Source: Centropus unirufus
Lineage: Eukaryota; Chordata; Aves; Cuculiformes; Centropidae
DNA: 64,000 bases
Direction of reading: 5' to 3'
Assembly: GCA_013397695.1 (NCBI GenBank)
Contig: VYZI01000086.1
Coordinates: 2,468,405-2,532,404 of the forward strand
The position numbers were made by a program, and so were the translations under genes. Below are positions 1 to 12,499 of this stretch, in pieces. The notes under the pieces are model-generated. The model did not search any database, was not told where the DNA came from, and saw only the letters and a list, made by a program, of their open reading frames with translations. How positions within the stretch are numbered: position 1 is the stretch's first letter; every line of letters begins with the position of its first letter.

Positions 1-3000
1 TGCCTTCAGTGTTCTGCTTTCAAAAAAGTCACACATCCTGTACGTTCCTAAAATTGCTGAAACAGTTCAAGAAACACTGATGGGAAATTCCATTTGAAAA
101 TGACGACGCTTGCAAATACAATTTGAAGCATGGGATAGGAACACAATCAAAACCAAAGTACAAACAGTTCTTAATGAGGTTCTTCATATTTTGTTTCACC
201 AGTCCTATACAGGAAAACTATAAGAAGGTTGGGAAGGAGGAGTGTGAATAAATATAAGGAAATTGCAGTTGTAGTCAATGTAATACACTACTAAACTTGT
301 TATAAAATATAGTGGTTTTTTCCTTCAAAACTCATAGTACAGCTTTGGATACACACTACTGCTTGCCCTCCCCTGCTATTTTTTTCTCCTGCCCTGTTAC
401 CTAGGACTATGATCTTTTAGTGATTTAGGAATGGAAGCCCATGTGAGTATATAAATTAACACGAGATTCCTGAAACCTGTTATTTAAAAATTGTTTTAAG
501 GCATATTCCAGGAGAGGTCTTATAATGGAAGAGAGTCAATTCTGATCTTGTATCTTGCACACAGCTAACAGGAGGCATTTGATCTGCACAGATTAGTGAA
601 GCCACTGCATGCTAATTCATACGCGTTGATGGCTTCTGCACCCCAGAATTACATCCAGAGGAGTGTCACGATACTAATAAAAACAAAATTAATTTCACGT
701 CTCTTAAATTGCAAGGCAAGTCTTATCAGTATTAGATTGTAAGCTTCTTGGGGCTGAGATGGTCTTGTCTGCCTCTCTTGTAGAGCATTAATCATGTTGT
801 GGGTGCTTACAGCTAATAAGAGGCATGTAAATCTATTCTGATGTGGTTTTTTGCCACTTCAGACTAGAGAAGAGTCACACACACAGCCGTACTCTTACCT
901 CTCTGCCTAATGATACACCACTGTGCCTAATTGAAAGAGCAAGTCCTGATAGGAACAGAAAGACTCTGTTTTTGTTTATGCCACCTAGACAGAGTCTGTG
1001 GCTATACATTGCAAATAGTTGGCAAAACCTAAACCGCAAGAATGCAGCAGCACTGTGAGTAATAAAGATAATGTTTGTGTTTTGTTTATGAAGAGCCCTA
1101 ACCAACACACTAAAGCAAGCCGACAGAAACCAAACAATACTCAGATCTTTAGAAAACCTTGAGAGGATCCAAGTTATGCAATTCAATCATTTTGTTCTTT
1201 AACAATCTAAAACATCGCTTAAAATTTACAAGCAGTAATTCCATGTAAGTTCTGTAAGCTGAAAAATGAGACAACCTGTTGCTTTTTTCTATCCCAAGCA
1301 TAAAAATTCAAATAAATCAAGCTCTATTACTGAGGGAAATATAAGAAACACCTTACAAAATTCTCTTGCCCCAAAGGCTGATGTTATGTAACGCTTCTTC
1401 CTACAAGATAGATTTCCAATTTATCTCAAAATTGCATGTTAGATCTAAATGTTATTATTGACAAGCATGTTGTTTTCATTTAGGACAATTTAAATACATT
1501 TTATTTCCAGATTTACACAGCATTCTCACATGCTGAGACCTGGTCAGAAGGAGCTTCACATCACATCAAAAATAAGTGCCGGTTTTCTGTCTTTCTCTTC
1601 ATCTGTGCTTCTACTTACTGCAGCAGACCATTCTGGACCCCCTTTGGGAGCAGGGGCATATTCCACTCTCGGGGACCAGCGCTCTCACCATCTCTATGAG
1701 GCTCAGCTGACAGAATTCCGGAGGGAATCCCCTTTCCTGCATGCAGAATTTGCAGGATTATAGCTCGGCCAAAGTAATACATCAGTTTGCTCATCTAACA
1801 GGATATTTTGGATTGTGAGCAGATTGCATTAGAGAGTAACTGCAGGGTGGCAGAGTGCTGTTCACTGTGACCAGGGACTAATGACAGTCACATCCTGCAA
1901 ACACGGCTGCATTTTCACTACCCAGTGCTCCTAGTGACTCTGTCAAGGCTGAATTCCTTGACCATACACACTCAGAATCGTTTTGCGAGTGTCCCAACTG
2001 AAAGACAGATGGAAAGTCAAGAATCCAACTGGTTCTTCCCCCACAGGGTGTACCAGAGGCAGTCTGGACAGCTGCACATCACAGACTGTCCCTGAGAACT
2101 GTTAACCAAAACTGCTAACGCATACCTTACAAGGCAGTGAAGCAAAGCCTGGTTTATAATGCCGCTCCCTGCAACTCCTGCATGTCACACCGATCTTCAA
2201 AAGCGCCAGGGTAATCATCCCTGCAAGAAGCTGCTCAACAAAATATGGGGAGCCTACCTCAGAGAACCCCCAATCAGTCTTCACTGAGAAGAGAAAGTTG
2301 TATAGACTTAATCCAAGCCCCAGCCAACCTCCTCCAGAACAGAGCTGATATGCTTAGTTTCCCAATCCATGATCTTTTCTTTCTATAAAGCAGCCCAGAC
2401 CACTCTGAAAATGCTGCCAATCAAGACCAGGGTTATCAGGTGACCCAGACCTGCCAGGTAATTAAACACTTGAGCAGGGACAACAGTGACCTGCTGTTAT
2501 CTGCCTGAATTACCATCTCTGGGACCATCTCCGCATTTTATACCTTGACTGCTACAATGCATGACTGGCTAAAAATCTACTCTGGTTGAAGCTCTTCACT
2601 AGCAAAAAATTACCACAAGTGATATCCTGAAGAGCTACTCCACACACATGCAGAAAAGCCCAACAGAAATCTTCACTTCCCAACAAAAAAAAAACTCCTG
2701 CAATACTAAATCCTTTGCTCTTTGCCAGCCTTCTTGTCCTAAGAAAAGTCTTCTGGAGATGTGGCTAGGAGAAAGAGCAGGGATCGGCTTATTCCCATGC
2801 CATCTGCTCTGCAAACACCACTGTGTGGGAGGTTGGGTTGGCCAGCTCCTTGCTCACTGGTTTTCCCAAGGAGAGCCATGGCAAATATGGTACTAGAAGA
2901 TAACATCCCTTGTGCCATGCACTGGCACAGTTCTGAAACACTCTTGTGGAAATCCTATCAATCTGTACCTTTAGAGAAAGGATCAGCACAGGATGTATGT

Positions 3001-5440
3001 GCACGGAGAAACTGCGAATGGTATGGAAGCAATGAAAGAGAAAAAAAGAAAAAGCTCCAGGAGTAGCTACTAGGTTTGCAAGGATGGCTTCCCTTCTTCC
3101 ATATCCCTTGTTTTTTCTTTCCCTTATGCATCCAATCCCTTTTAAAAGAGAGCCATGCCACAACCGTTATTGCAATTAAATAGACAAACCTGAATAATTT
3201 CTTAAGCCACTGGGAACTCCATACAGTCTTTGAAGCGCTTGTCAGGCCGCTACTCGCAAAAGCGCCACCTTGGTAACTTTTCAAAGCTCTTTAAGCTCCC
3301 TGTTTGCTCAACTGCCTAAAGATCTCATTCACAGGCCTCCACTGGGAAAACGCATGCAAACAGTTACTAAACCCTTCAAAAGCAGACTAAGAGCAACCAG
3401 TGTATCTTCTTACTGTCGTGTTAAGGACATAATCAGTTCTGTTATTGAACATTCCCAGCCCCCAGCACCCAAATCACTCTCTTTCACAAGGGAAATCCTA
3501 CAGTTAAATCCCTCCCAAAGCCAGCCCTGGGCATCACTACACATGCAGTACCAACACTTTGTCCTCGGCCATGCCAGCGGCCGTGGAGGACATGTTGCCT
3601 ACAGTCAAAACCTACACATGAAGAAAGGTTACACGCTTTGGTAGACCAAGAGTTCTGATTCCACCATCCTGCCCGGCAGTGCTCCTCCCATGACACAGAT
3701 GCAGCGAAGTTTGGCAGGAGTATATATACCCCACACCCAGGAAAATTTTTATTTCCTGCAAGCTCCCACTGTTCTGCATTTAAGTCCAGGACAGCTAACA
3801 GCTTACACGCCTCCACAAATAAGTGTTCTCAGAAGCAGGTTAGATTAAAAATATGCTAAAACAAACTTATTTTAAAATATGTCTGCTCAGTCAAATCTGA
3901 AAGACAAGTGGTGCCGGTATATTAAAGTATTCCTATTCAGACAGCAGTTTGAAAACACCTGATGCACTGCTATTTTGCAAGCTCGTGTCTAGAGCCAATG
4001 CCAGTCATTCTTACCTCCCCGACACCAAATGAACTGCACAATACTGTTCTCAGGAAAATAATATTTTGGTTTTGTATTATTTCTTTTAGTCTTATTCAAA
4101 GTATGAGCGATAAGGTTATTTTCTCATCTTAATAAATGATGTAAAACTTCCGGACATATGGTAGCATTTGTGTACTTTCAGGCAAGTGGTGATAACTTTC
4201 AAATGTTACTTCCCTACCTCCTCCACTACATGAAACAAACGTATTGGAGCCCATTTAAATCTTAGTGACAAACACATGTAAGAAATACTAATTTCAGTTA
4301 AAGTTTCCAAATGTCAGATGTTAAAAAATTATATTAAAAAATAAAGAGCAGATGAATTCTCATTCTCATCATGTAGATAAAGTGCCTATATTTTTCCAAT
4401 GAGGATTAAACAATTTTAGGAGACAATGCTTGTGCTTAAATTAGCAAGGAATAAACAAACGTCAGTTCATATTTATCAGGACATATGACAAGTATCATTC
4501 GTAATAACTCAACAGCTACAAGATTAGAGGATTGCTGCTGCCTCATGCAGTTTTATAACTATCAATCCACAACTGCTTCACTTCTACCAGTTTTAAGATC
4601 CCCAGCAGGACTCAATGTTTGAATAAGGTAATGGTTACAAAATGGCTGGAGACTGAGGGTGAGATTTTTTCAGAGGCAGAAAGCTAACAAATCTCAAAAT
4701 GAAGGTGTGGTATCGCACATATTAAGGTACTTAATTAGAAGGAGAAGCCGTCTATGAAGACTTTACTTGCTGTTTTTCTTGGAAAAATGAAGCTGCATTC
4801 CCTTAGCAACATTTACCAGATACTTTCCTATTTTTGAGAAACACATTTGTCCTCCCCAAAAGTACGTAGCGGAGTCGTACTGGAATGGTTCAGGCGTCCT
4901 CTCAGATTGAATGTTATACTGTCATCTATTATTACTCAAGGCTGGTCATAATGTGCATTAACATTTATAAAGCTGGAAACTATTCAGCCTATCCACCCAG
5001 TAGCTGACTAACTGGACATTATTACTTGAAGAATAAGCCTAATAACAAGGGAAAACAAAACAACCTGAGAACTGTAGCCCACTCTATGCCTGCATTTTTT
5101 CAAACCCAAGGAGTCCTAACACTGAATAAACTGACATTTATTGCACCTACAACAGCTTCTAAGGAACAAAAAGAGTACAGAGTAGGCAATTAACATTATT
5201 TGGCATTTTCATAACTGAAAAGAAAACTTTAAATAGGCAAATGTCTTCTAGTAGTTAGAGATATATTATTGTTACTACTTTAAATTTAAAAAAAAAAACC
5301 AAAACACAAAACAGCAACCCACACTCTGTGTTTCAGGGGGAAGCAAGCACCAGTAGCAACAAGCTGTCCACCTTTTTTGAGCCAAGCGCTTGCAAAAATA
5401 CTGAATGCAGATTCAGAGCTGCAGCAAGACAGAAGAAGAG
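1..5440. other. AT-rich non-genic stretch
   Basis: I see no supportable gene here. ORFs of 60-124 codons occur on both strands (for example around 2.8-3.3 and 3.3-3.8 kb), but they overlap one another in opposing frames and show no recognisable protein. A segment around 2.42-2.56 kb has clustered motifs (an NKX-like cacttgag, a homeodomain-like taattaa, a GATA-like ttatct), the kind of clustering seen in enhancers. That is only a composition-based impression. Confidence 0.5.
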
Positions 5441-5447
5441 CGAGGAA

Positions 5448-5458
5448 TATAAAAAGGG
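5448..5458 (+). promoter_or_regulatory. TATA-like motif upstream of CpG island
   Basis: The motif tataaaaaggg is a near-consensus TATA box on the plus strand. It lies about 100 bases before a CpG-rich island begins, so a plus-strand start near 5478 is possible. Such motifs also arise by chance in AT-rich DNA, and no first exon with a clear donor site was found. Confidence 0.25.
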
Positions 5459-5559
5459 AAAGAACCCCATCGTTCCCCACCCTAATATGTTACGTGTGAG
5501 GCTCTGCCTCCATAAAGTACTTTTACAGAGATTTGTGTGAAGTTAATGGGAACTCAGAA

Positions 5560-6062
5560 GCATCTGACCAAGGAAACGCAGGGGAGCTGGAGGGCGGCAG
5601 GTTAACGCGGGCAACCTTTAGAGTTTGCCCAGAATTCATCCCTATTTTTGCAGCGGGGCGAGCTGGAAATCTCGGAGCTGGGCTGCGAGATGACTCGAGC
5701 AGCGCTTGGCACCAGCCCCCGAGGAGCCCCGTGGGCTGGATCTTTAAAAGGTGCCGGAGGAAAAGCAGATGAGATGCCGCAATCTCCACCCACCGCCGTG
5801 TCACGGCCGCTGCCCACGCGCCCCACACCCCCAGCATCCCGGGATCCGCCCCTGCCCGCCGTGGAAACCGGGGCTGCCCCCGGCATCCGGGCAGGGGCCG
5901 CCCCGCCCGGCCGCGCTTCCCCGGCAGCCGCCACCCAGGGCTCCGTGGAAGCTCGCTTCCCGAGGGCTTCGGTGGGCGCCAGGGGCTGAAGCCCTTCGCA
6001 GAGCAAACCCGCAGAAACCTCCAGACAGACAGCAGACGCCGCCCCCAGCCAGTAAATTCCCA
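5560..6062. promoter_or_regulatory. CpG-rich island 1
   Basis: GC content rises sharply between AT-rich flanks. CpG dinucleotides are frequent, and an Sp1-type ccccgccc box lies near 5900. This is typical of an unmethylated promoter or regulatory island in an amniote genome. Opposing ORFs of 79-209 codons cover the block on both strands; they reflect stop-poor GC-rich sequence rather than genes. The transcribed direction is unclear: a weak donor-like site (aag|gtggga on the minus strand) lies near 6062. Confidence 0.5.
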
Positions 6063-6610
6063 CCTTAACTTGCTGGGCTGAACTTTTGCCAGATGGAATT
6101 TTTTTTTTATTATTCTGGGGGGTGGAATTCCCCCCGTATTCTCAGGAAACATTTACATCAGTATCTACAAAGCTTTTTCCAGACACTGATGAGATGTTCT
6201 GAAAAGAGCTTTGTCTTCAATTTAGGACAATATTCAGCTTTAGCACGTAATGTGCGTCCCGCATCAGGCACCTATGGGAAAAGCAGCTACCCACAGGGCT
6301 AAATGTTCAGTGGAAAAGTGTGAAAGCTGTGGCTCCTTGTCCTTCAGAGGATGAGGAACTTAGCCAGAAGGTGCACAGGTTGGGCCTATGGGGAAGGCTC
6401 TTTTGATTACATCTTCAAAGCTCTCCTAAGAGCACGCAGTAAAGAACTCATCCTACAGGAGAGCTTTTCAGGTTAGTGAACCACTGAAAAGAATTTCTTC
6501 AAAATTCTTCGGAAAAATACACAAGCCTGTCATTTTTTCCAGGATGGAGAAGTCATGAAGAAGTCCCATGCAGCCATTGCTCAGAACCAACTGTACAATC
6601 TGAGTACACA

Positions 6611-6774
6611 TGGATTTGCCCAGAGAAATCATCGATGCTCCATCCATGGAGGTGTTGAAGGTAAGGCTGGATGAGGCTTTGAGCAACCTAAAGGCGGCTG
6701 TCCCTGCCCGTGGGGGAGGAACAAGATGATCTTTAAGGTCCCTCCCAACCCAAACCGTTCTACGATTATATGAA
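6611..6774 (+). mobile_element. CR1 LINE, 3'-end fragment
   Basis: The plus strand reads like the CR1 3' untranslated end: 'tgcccagagaaatcatcgat', then 'ggtgttgaaggtaaggctgg', then 'tttgagcaacct', then 'tgatctttaaggtccctccc' and a terminal 'ttctacgattatatga'. The last part resembles the degenerate ttctatga-type octamers that end avian CR1. The copy is strongly 5'-truncated, as is usual for CR1. Substitutions and small deletions show it is old. It has no coding capacity. Confidence 0.85.
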
Positions 6775-8690
6775 AATACAGTTAAACACAAAATAGCCTA
6801 TTTGCAAGATTTATCAGAGCAGGCCTCTCCTCACAAGCAAACTTACTGTAGGTTTAGAGAGAAGACCCCTGTTTACCCTTGTTCCCAAGAGCACCATTCC
6901 TAACCAGTAGCTCCTAAGCGGTGGGCAGTCTATCAGGAAAAGAGCAATACTTTGTATCACAGATGAACTGGAGAGGGTACAGGATTAAAACTTTTCTATC
7001 GGTCAATGCACAGTCAGATATTTAGTAATTATGTAAATCAGGTGAAAACATTTGGGAAACTGGGTCTTGACCTTCTATTACTATGACAGAAGATAGGCAA
7101 TAAAATCCGGCCTCTATTTTTAAGGAAAAAAATCCTCAGGAAAACATCCTGAGCAGTGGCAGTGCAAGTATATTAACTTGTCATATTATGTTGCTTCTGA
7201 TGGTATAAATTTTGATTGAATAACAAATTAAATATGAGCTTCAGAAAATAGAATAATTCCAAAGAGCCTGGAACACAGCCCTTGGGAAAGCACCCCTAAT
7301 GTGGATTTTCTGATTCCTCTTGTTAAGATGTAAATGATGGTCAACCTCAGTCACAGGTAACAATTTTGGTGCTTACCGATATTCTCCTCTTATAAATGAC
7401 AAATCATAACACTATTTTTAAAAAAAGCACACACACAAATGAATTCCTTTGAAAAGGTGATTCACTCTAAAGCTATCTATAATCTGAATGAATAGGAAAA
7501 AAAACCCCAAATTTATCAAGATCCAGTCTGTTTCATTTAAAGACCAGCATTTTTTCCTTCATTTCAGTCTTCTCTGTGAACAAGTACTGAGTCCTGATTT
7601 TGCTGAAGAATTTTGCATATCATTAGCATCACTCACTAACTCTTTTCATACTTCCTTGTCTTTAATAGTTTTATAATATAGGACACTTATGATGCTTGCT
7701 ATGGCACCTTCTGTGTTCAGGCTCAGAAAAATCCTCCTCATCAGCTTCCACAGAGCGCAATCTGCTATCGTTGGTCAAAGTGGTACATGTGGTGGCGGGG
7801 GGGGGACACGGCAAGCTGCCAGTGACAAGTCCCATGCAGGCAGCTCCCTACATCTAGCTCTGGCATTTTATAGAGTATCCACTTGATTCTTAGGATGCTC
7901 CAAAAGTGCAGAGGCATTTCGGTATCAAATATAGCTTCTTTCTGGATATTCAGTCCATCTAACTAAGGTTCAGAGCATGTGGTGCAATGACAGCTTTCAA
8001 TTGAGATATAACCACGTTGTGGTAGGATTTTCCCTTCTGAATAATTATTGATCAGAAACAGTGATTAAGTGTCAGAGCTCATGACTATTTTAGAAGCCTG
8101 GTACTTCCATCGATGCATACAGTCGTAAGAGAAAACCTTCTTTTTTTCTTCTCAGCTGCTAAAAGGGAAAGTAAGTGATTTGGGAAATGGCTCACGTAGA
8201 TTGATATTAAATATTACCATGAAACACCTGATTTAGAAAGCTTTTGCATATTTCTAACAGGTTGTTATAGTCCAACAGACTCTGGGAAGTTACAAACAGC
8301 CTTTCCCACTTATCTAGCCGTATTAAAAACTATTCTGTTGGCATGCTTTTGCATCAAGACTAAATTTGACTTGCTAACAGTCACGTCACATTCCAGTCAA
8401 CAGAGACTTCCTAAGAGTCTTCTTTCATTATTTTGGAATAACATCAGTTTCCGTCGAGGTGGATTTTTTTTTAGTACATCTTTGCACACAACTGATCAGC
8501 CCTTGCAGTATATTATATCATGTAATGTGTACTAATCCCGCAAACAGGCATAAAATACTGAGGAAAAGTGAGAAACCAGAGGAATGTTGAACATGCTAGA
8601 GCTGCCTCTAACAGCCCCTGTTTTTTTTCTTTTTCTGAGGGGACAAAAAAAGAAGGCATGAAGTCCAGTACACCACACTGCAGTTGTGAA
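6775..8690. other. Non-genic stretch
   Basis: AT-rich sequence with only short ORFs (65 codons or fewer) and no recognisable protein. A nine-base G run occurs at 7797-7805. No repeat family was recognised. Confidence 0.5.
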
Positions 8691-8699
8691 GACACCAGA

Positions 8700-9115
8700 G
8701 TCATGGGGTGGAGGCCAAGCCGTGGGCAGTGCAGGCGGATGCGGCGCAGTGGGAGGGAGATGCGGGACGGGGTGGAGAGAGATGCGGGTCGAGAGTGGGG
8801 AGGAGATGCGGTGCAGGGGGGTNNNNNNNNNNNNNNNNNNNNNNNNNNNNNNNNNNNNNNNNNNNNNNNNNNNNNNNNNNNNNNNNNNNNNNNNNNNNNN
8901 NNNNNNNNNNNNNNNNNNNNNNNNNNNNNNNNNNNNNNNNNGGATGCCGGGCGGGGCGGGGGGGAAGGACGCGGTGCGGGGCAAGGATGCGGTGCGGGGC
9001 TGGGGGTGATGCGGTGCAGTACCGCCTGCCCTCCGCCGGGTGGCAACCCCCGGGCACCGCTGCGAGCTGCGGGGCACGGCGAGCGCTGCGGCAGCCTCAG
9101 GGCCATTAGGGAAAG
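8700..9115. repeat. G-rich degenerate tandem repeat within CpG-rich block
   Basis: Both sides of an assembly gap carry variants of a short G-rich unit based on gatgcggtgcgggg (for example at 8795-8815, 8970-8992 and 9007-9020), with the same strand bias throughout. This looks like a decayed minisatellite of about 14-20 base units inside a CpG-rich block. The plus strand has many closely spaced GGG/GGGG runs and could form G-quadruplexes. The ORFs called through it contain the gap as X residues and are not genes. The true array length is unknown because the gap falls in the middle. Confidence 0.6.
8823..8941. other. Assembly gap (119 N)
   Basis: A run of 119 undetermined bases lies inside the G-rich tandem block. 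Such gaps are common where GC-rich repeats defeat short-read assembly. Confidence 0.99.
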
Positions 9116-9230
9116 CCAATAATTGCGCCGCTCACTTGACTGTAATGACAAGGACTTAAAGCAATAAGCCTTTGGACTAGATTAAAATTAAAACAGCGCC
9201 AATAAACTATCAAATAATACGTCTTTAAGA
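9112..9230. other. Possible conserved noncoding element
   Basis: This block starts immediately after the GC-rich island and has several homeodomain-type cores (ccaataatt, gtaatgac, gattaaaatta, ccaataaa) in a compact, non-repetitive setting. Motif density of this kind is typical of vertebrate conserved enhancers. No alignment was possible, so this is an impression only. Confidence 0.2.
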
Positions 9231-12200
9231 GGATCTTAAATACACAAGGAGGATTTTGCCTGCTGATAGTAAAATTTCATGAGCTTATTTGAGTTTTAGT
9301 ATGCAACTGAAGTCTTAAGAGATTCATGTGAATAATACCAAAAAGGTCTAAGGCTCCTTAGTTCGTCAGAAGTGGAAAATCCTATTCCACATTTCAGATG
9401 TCTGTGCACGTAAGTCTGCTCATAACTGGGAAAGAGGGGAAAGGAGAGTTCTGTTTTTAAACAAGTAAAACACTGTCTCAGTGAAATAGAAGTCAGATAT
9501 AATACTTAAGTAATAACTTTTTTTGGTGTCAAATTAAATCCTGAAATACATATATAGATATCTTACTACAGTGAGTAACTGCAGGGTCTGCCCTTTATCT
9601 CATAATAAAAAACAGCAAACAAATCTGTGGTCTCCACACTTCAAACTTAATAAAAATAAACTATGAGAAAATAGTTAGTAAAACATTTTGTTATGATAAA
9701 TATTTCATTAAAATGATGATTCAGCTATTGTTTTTTGATATTTTTCTTGAGGGTCTTAAAATATTTTATTTATGAAGATAAGCATCTCTATTTAAAAGTG
9801 TGAAGAGCTCACATTTACTCAGTACAGCTGCTGAACTCAATTCTTGCAGTACTACTCAAAGTAGTATTAAATACTGCAGATGTTGTCCATATATGTAGAA
9901 TCAGTTCCTCATTTGCAGGCAAGTTATTTATTTTTTCCTACTTAGCGGGAAGGCGATCGTGATCATTAGGCACTACCAGGGTTAAATAAACATGACCTAA
10001 AGTGATCACAAGTCAGAACTTATTTGAAAGAGATACTTTTACATCAATAAGTGGTAATCTAGGAACTGCACCTGAAACTTTTCAAACCAATCCCTCTCTT
10101 CAGAGGCGAACATATTAAGAACACAAATGAAAAGTCAGAAGTGCACCTGAAATTAAAATATTTCCTGTCTTTGAGACATATTTGAACTGGACAGGCTATC
10201 TTGCTAGAAGTTCAGAGATGCTAGTGCTCACAGACCATCAATAAATTAAAGAAAACCATTGATTATAAAAAAGAAAAGAGAAAACAAACAGCCTACAATG
10301 ACTACCCAGTTTTAACTAGACTGAAAAAAAAATAAGGAAATCAGTACTCTTTGAAATAGCTTTATATTTACCCATTCCAGTTTTACAGGTCCAACATCCT
10401 CTCGCAACACAGTAGTGCCCGCACGTAAGAATATGAACTGTCTTGCTTATGCACATGCACCAACAGCGTTTTTACAGCACACAGCCCAGGACAAGCCCAT
10501 CTGCCAGGAATTCCCCCAAGGACAACGGCACACACGGAACTTAAGAAGATTTGCATCCATTCATAAAAGATCGCTTTGCTTAAGACAAAGCCAATGTAGA
10601 ACAACTTACAGGAATTTGGGGTATTTTCAGACTTGGTGCCTCCCAGGGCCTCAAGCCCATGTAATTCCCAATTCTCAGACAGAGAAGTGCAGTGAAGAGC
10701 AAGTGCCTCATTGTTGGCCCTTGTGGCAAGTAGACCAGTCTCTTCAGAGCAATTTCTGCTAACCAGTCATTATGACCAGACACTGTTTCAACTTCACCGA
10801 TCTTTCCTCACCTCATGAAACCGCTCCTCCTCCCATCCCACAGAAGGGAAAAATGCATCGGAAAACCCTTAAGTAGAGAGTATCACTGAAGACTATTTGA
10901 AGCCCAAGAATGCTCTCTGCGCCATGATCTACTACAAAAGCCAACTTCACAGCTGTTATCCCTGTGCTTCTTGCAATGATCCTCACAACCTGTCACTCAA
11001 AGCCGAGTGTTTCTTCAGGCTTGCACGTGATAAAGATCCACCGAGGTCAACAGAAACAGTCCACCTATGTCACTACCACATTCCAGGGTCTCCTTCCCAG
11101 AGATTAAGCCTCAGTTCATCTGAGTGTCTAAGCATTGGCTGTTGTTATAAGGCAATACCAACATCCCACAGCCAGCTTGTCACAAATAGTCATTTTTAAC
11201 GATGAAAAAAGAACAACATTGCAAAATTAAAATTAGAAAGTCATGCATATTTATCCTTCTTATGCACAGCACCAGCATCTTATGAAGCACTGCATGTATT
11301 GATAGGAAAGATTATGTCTCAAATAGTCTTTATTTAAATACAGTAAAATAGTAGACAGGAATAAGGTTAGCAGTAAAATAAGGAAATTTGTGTGACAGCT
11401 TTTCAAAATAAAGTCTTCTTCCACTCTAGATCACATGGAGATTTTCAGAGCTACAGGTGGGAGCTGGGAACACTGGTTTGTCTTTTTCACCTTAGAAATA
11501 CTTGAATGCATCTTTCAGTAGGAAGTTATTCAAAATTTCAGAGAGTATCTGAGGTCTTTTAGTAATGAGAAGCAATGATAAGGAAGAATACATTACATAG
11601 CCATTTTTCAAGAGAAGTGACTGTGGTACAACAGCCAGGCAGACAACCAGCTGAAAAACACTTCTGTCATGCTCACTCAGTATTTTTAAGTTTTCACTCA
11701 TAGTAAATGCACCTATTACTGGCCACATTTTTGATCTCTAAGTCATTACACAAAAGGAATTGAGGAGTCAGAGTCCTTTGAAGCAGCCTCAGCACGTGAG
11801 AAGACTCTTTTACCAGGTTCTTAGATATAATCAATGAAAAAAAAGATGCATGAAAGTGGGAGCGCTCGAACAATCATCTTCCCTGGTCATCTGTTTAGCT
11901 TCTCCTATGCATGTTTTGGGTTCTGGTCAGCAGAGTTGTAACTGCTTCAGCTTTTGCACATCTCTGGGTTTTTTTAAAGGCATATTTAACAACCAACACA
12001 CACAAAAGCATCTACCCGGGGCTGAATGGAGCTCTTATTGTGAACTGTTGTACTGGTCCTTTAACTTTTTTATGACTCATAGTTTAAGTATTAGGGAATT
12101 CCCCTCTAAATATGAGTTTGACACACTTGCATTATGGAAAGTTATTTTATTAGAAAAGTAACAAAATGCAACATTCATGCAATTCCCAGAACTATATTTA

Positions 12201-12437
12201 GTAACACACAAATGGTCTTTTTTTTTATTTCAATAAAGCTTCTAATTAAAGACAGACTCTTTTTTTTTTAAGTGAGAACAAGCCTGAACAGCAGAAGTAG
12301 GTAGCAGTATTGAAAGAGACAATCACAATGTTACACACCCAGGAATATTTTTTTAAAACTATTCAAAAAATGTTAGGGCTGTTTAGCTACCCCCGGATCC
12401 CCTAGTTGCATGTAAGAGGATATAGCTTCTCCCTTAC
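9231..12437. other. Non-genic stretch
   Basis: AT-rich sequence. Opposing ORFs around 10.38-10.78 kb overlap each other and resemble nothing known. No repeat or RNA gene was recognised. Confidence 0.45.
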
Positions 12438-12499
12438 CTGTGTGCTGGAAGTCCGCTCTTGGTGGGCTGACTATTCATCAGCAATCAACTGACTAAAGC
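12438..12499 (-). ncRNA. Candidate noncoding or 5'UTR exon
   Basis: On the minus strand a near-ideal acceptor (ttttattttcttttcag|gc, with a possible branch site gctgat upstream) is followed 62 bases later by a strong donor (cacacag|gtaaggg). All three frames contain stops, so this would be a 5'UTR exon or part of a long noncoding RNA. It has the best-matched splice-site pair I saw in the window. It lies downstream, in the minus direction, of the 48 kb island promoter. No transcript evidence is available. Confidence 0.4.

Noticed and set aside
2126..2220. Minus-strand exon (cttcttgcag ... ttgtaag|gtatgc) within a 60-codon ORF
   Set aside because: Weak pyrimidine tract, no recognisable peptide and no partner exon nearby.
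5523..6152. 209-codon minus ORF in CpG island 1
   Set aside because: Stop-poor GC-rich sequence with equally long ORFs on the other strand and no recognised domain.
8513..9151. Six overlapping ORFs of 107-212 codons around the first gap
   Set aside because: All include X residues from the gap and translate a G-rich tandem repeat; no consistent protein.
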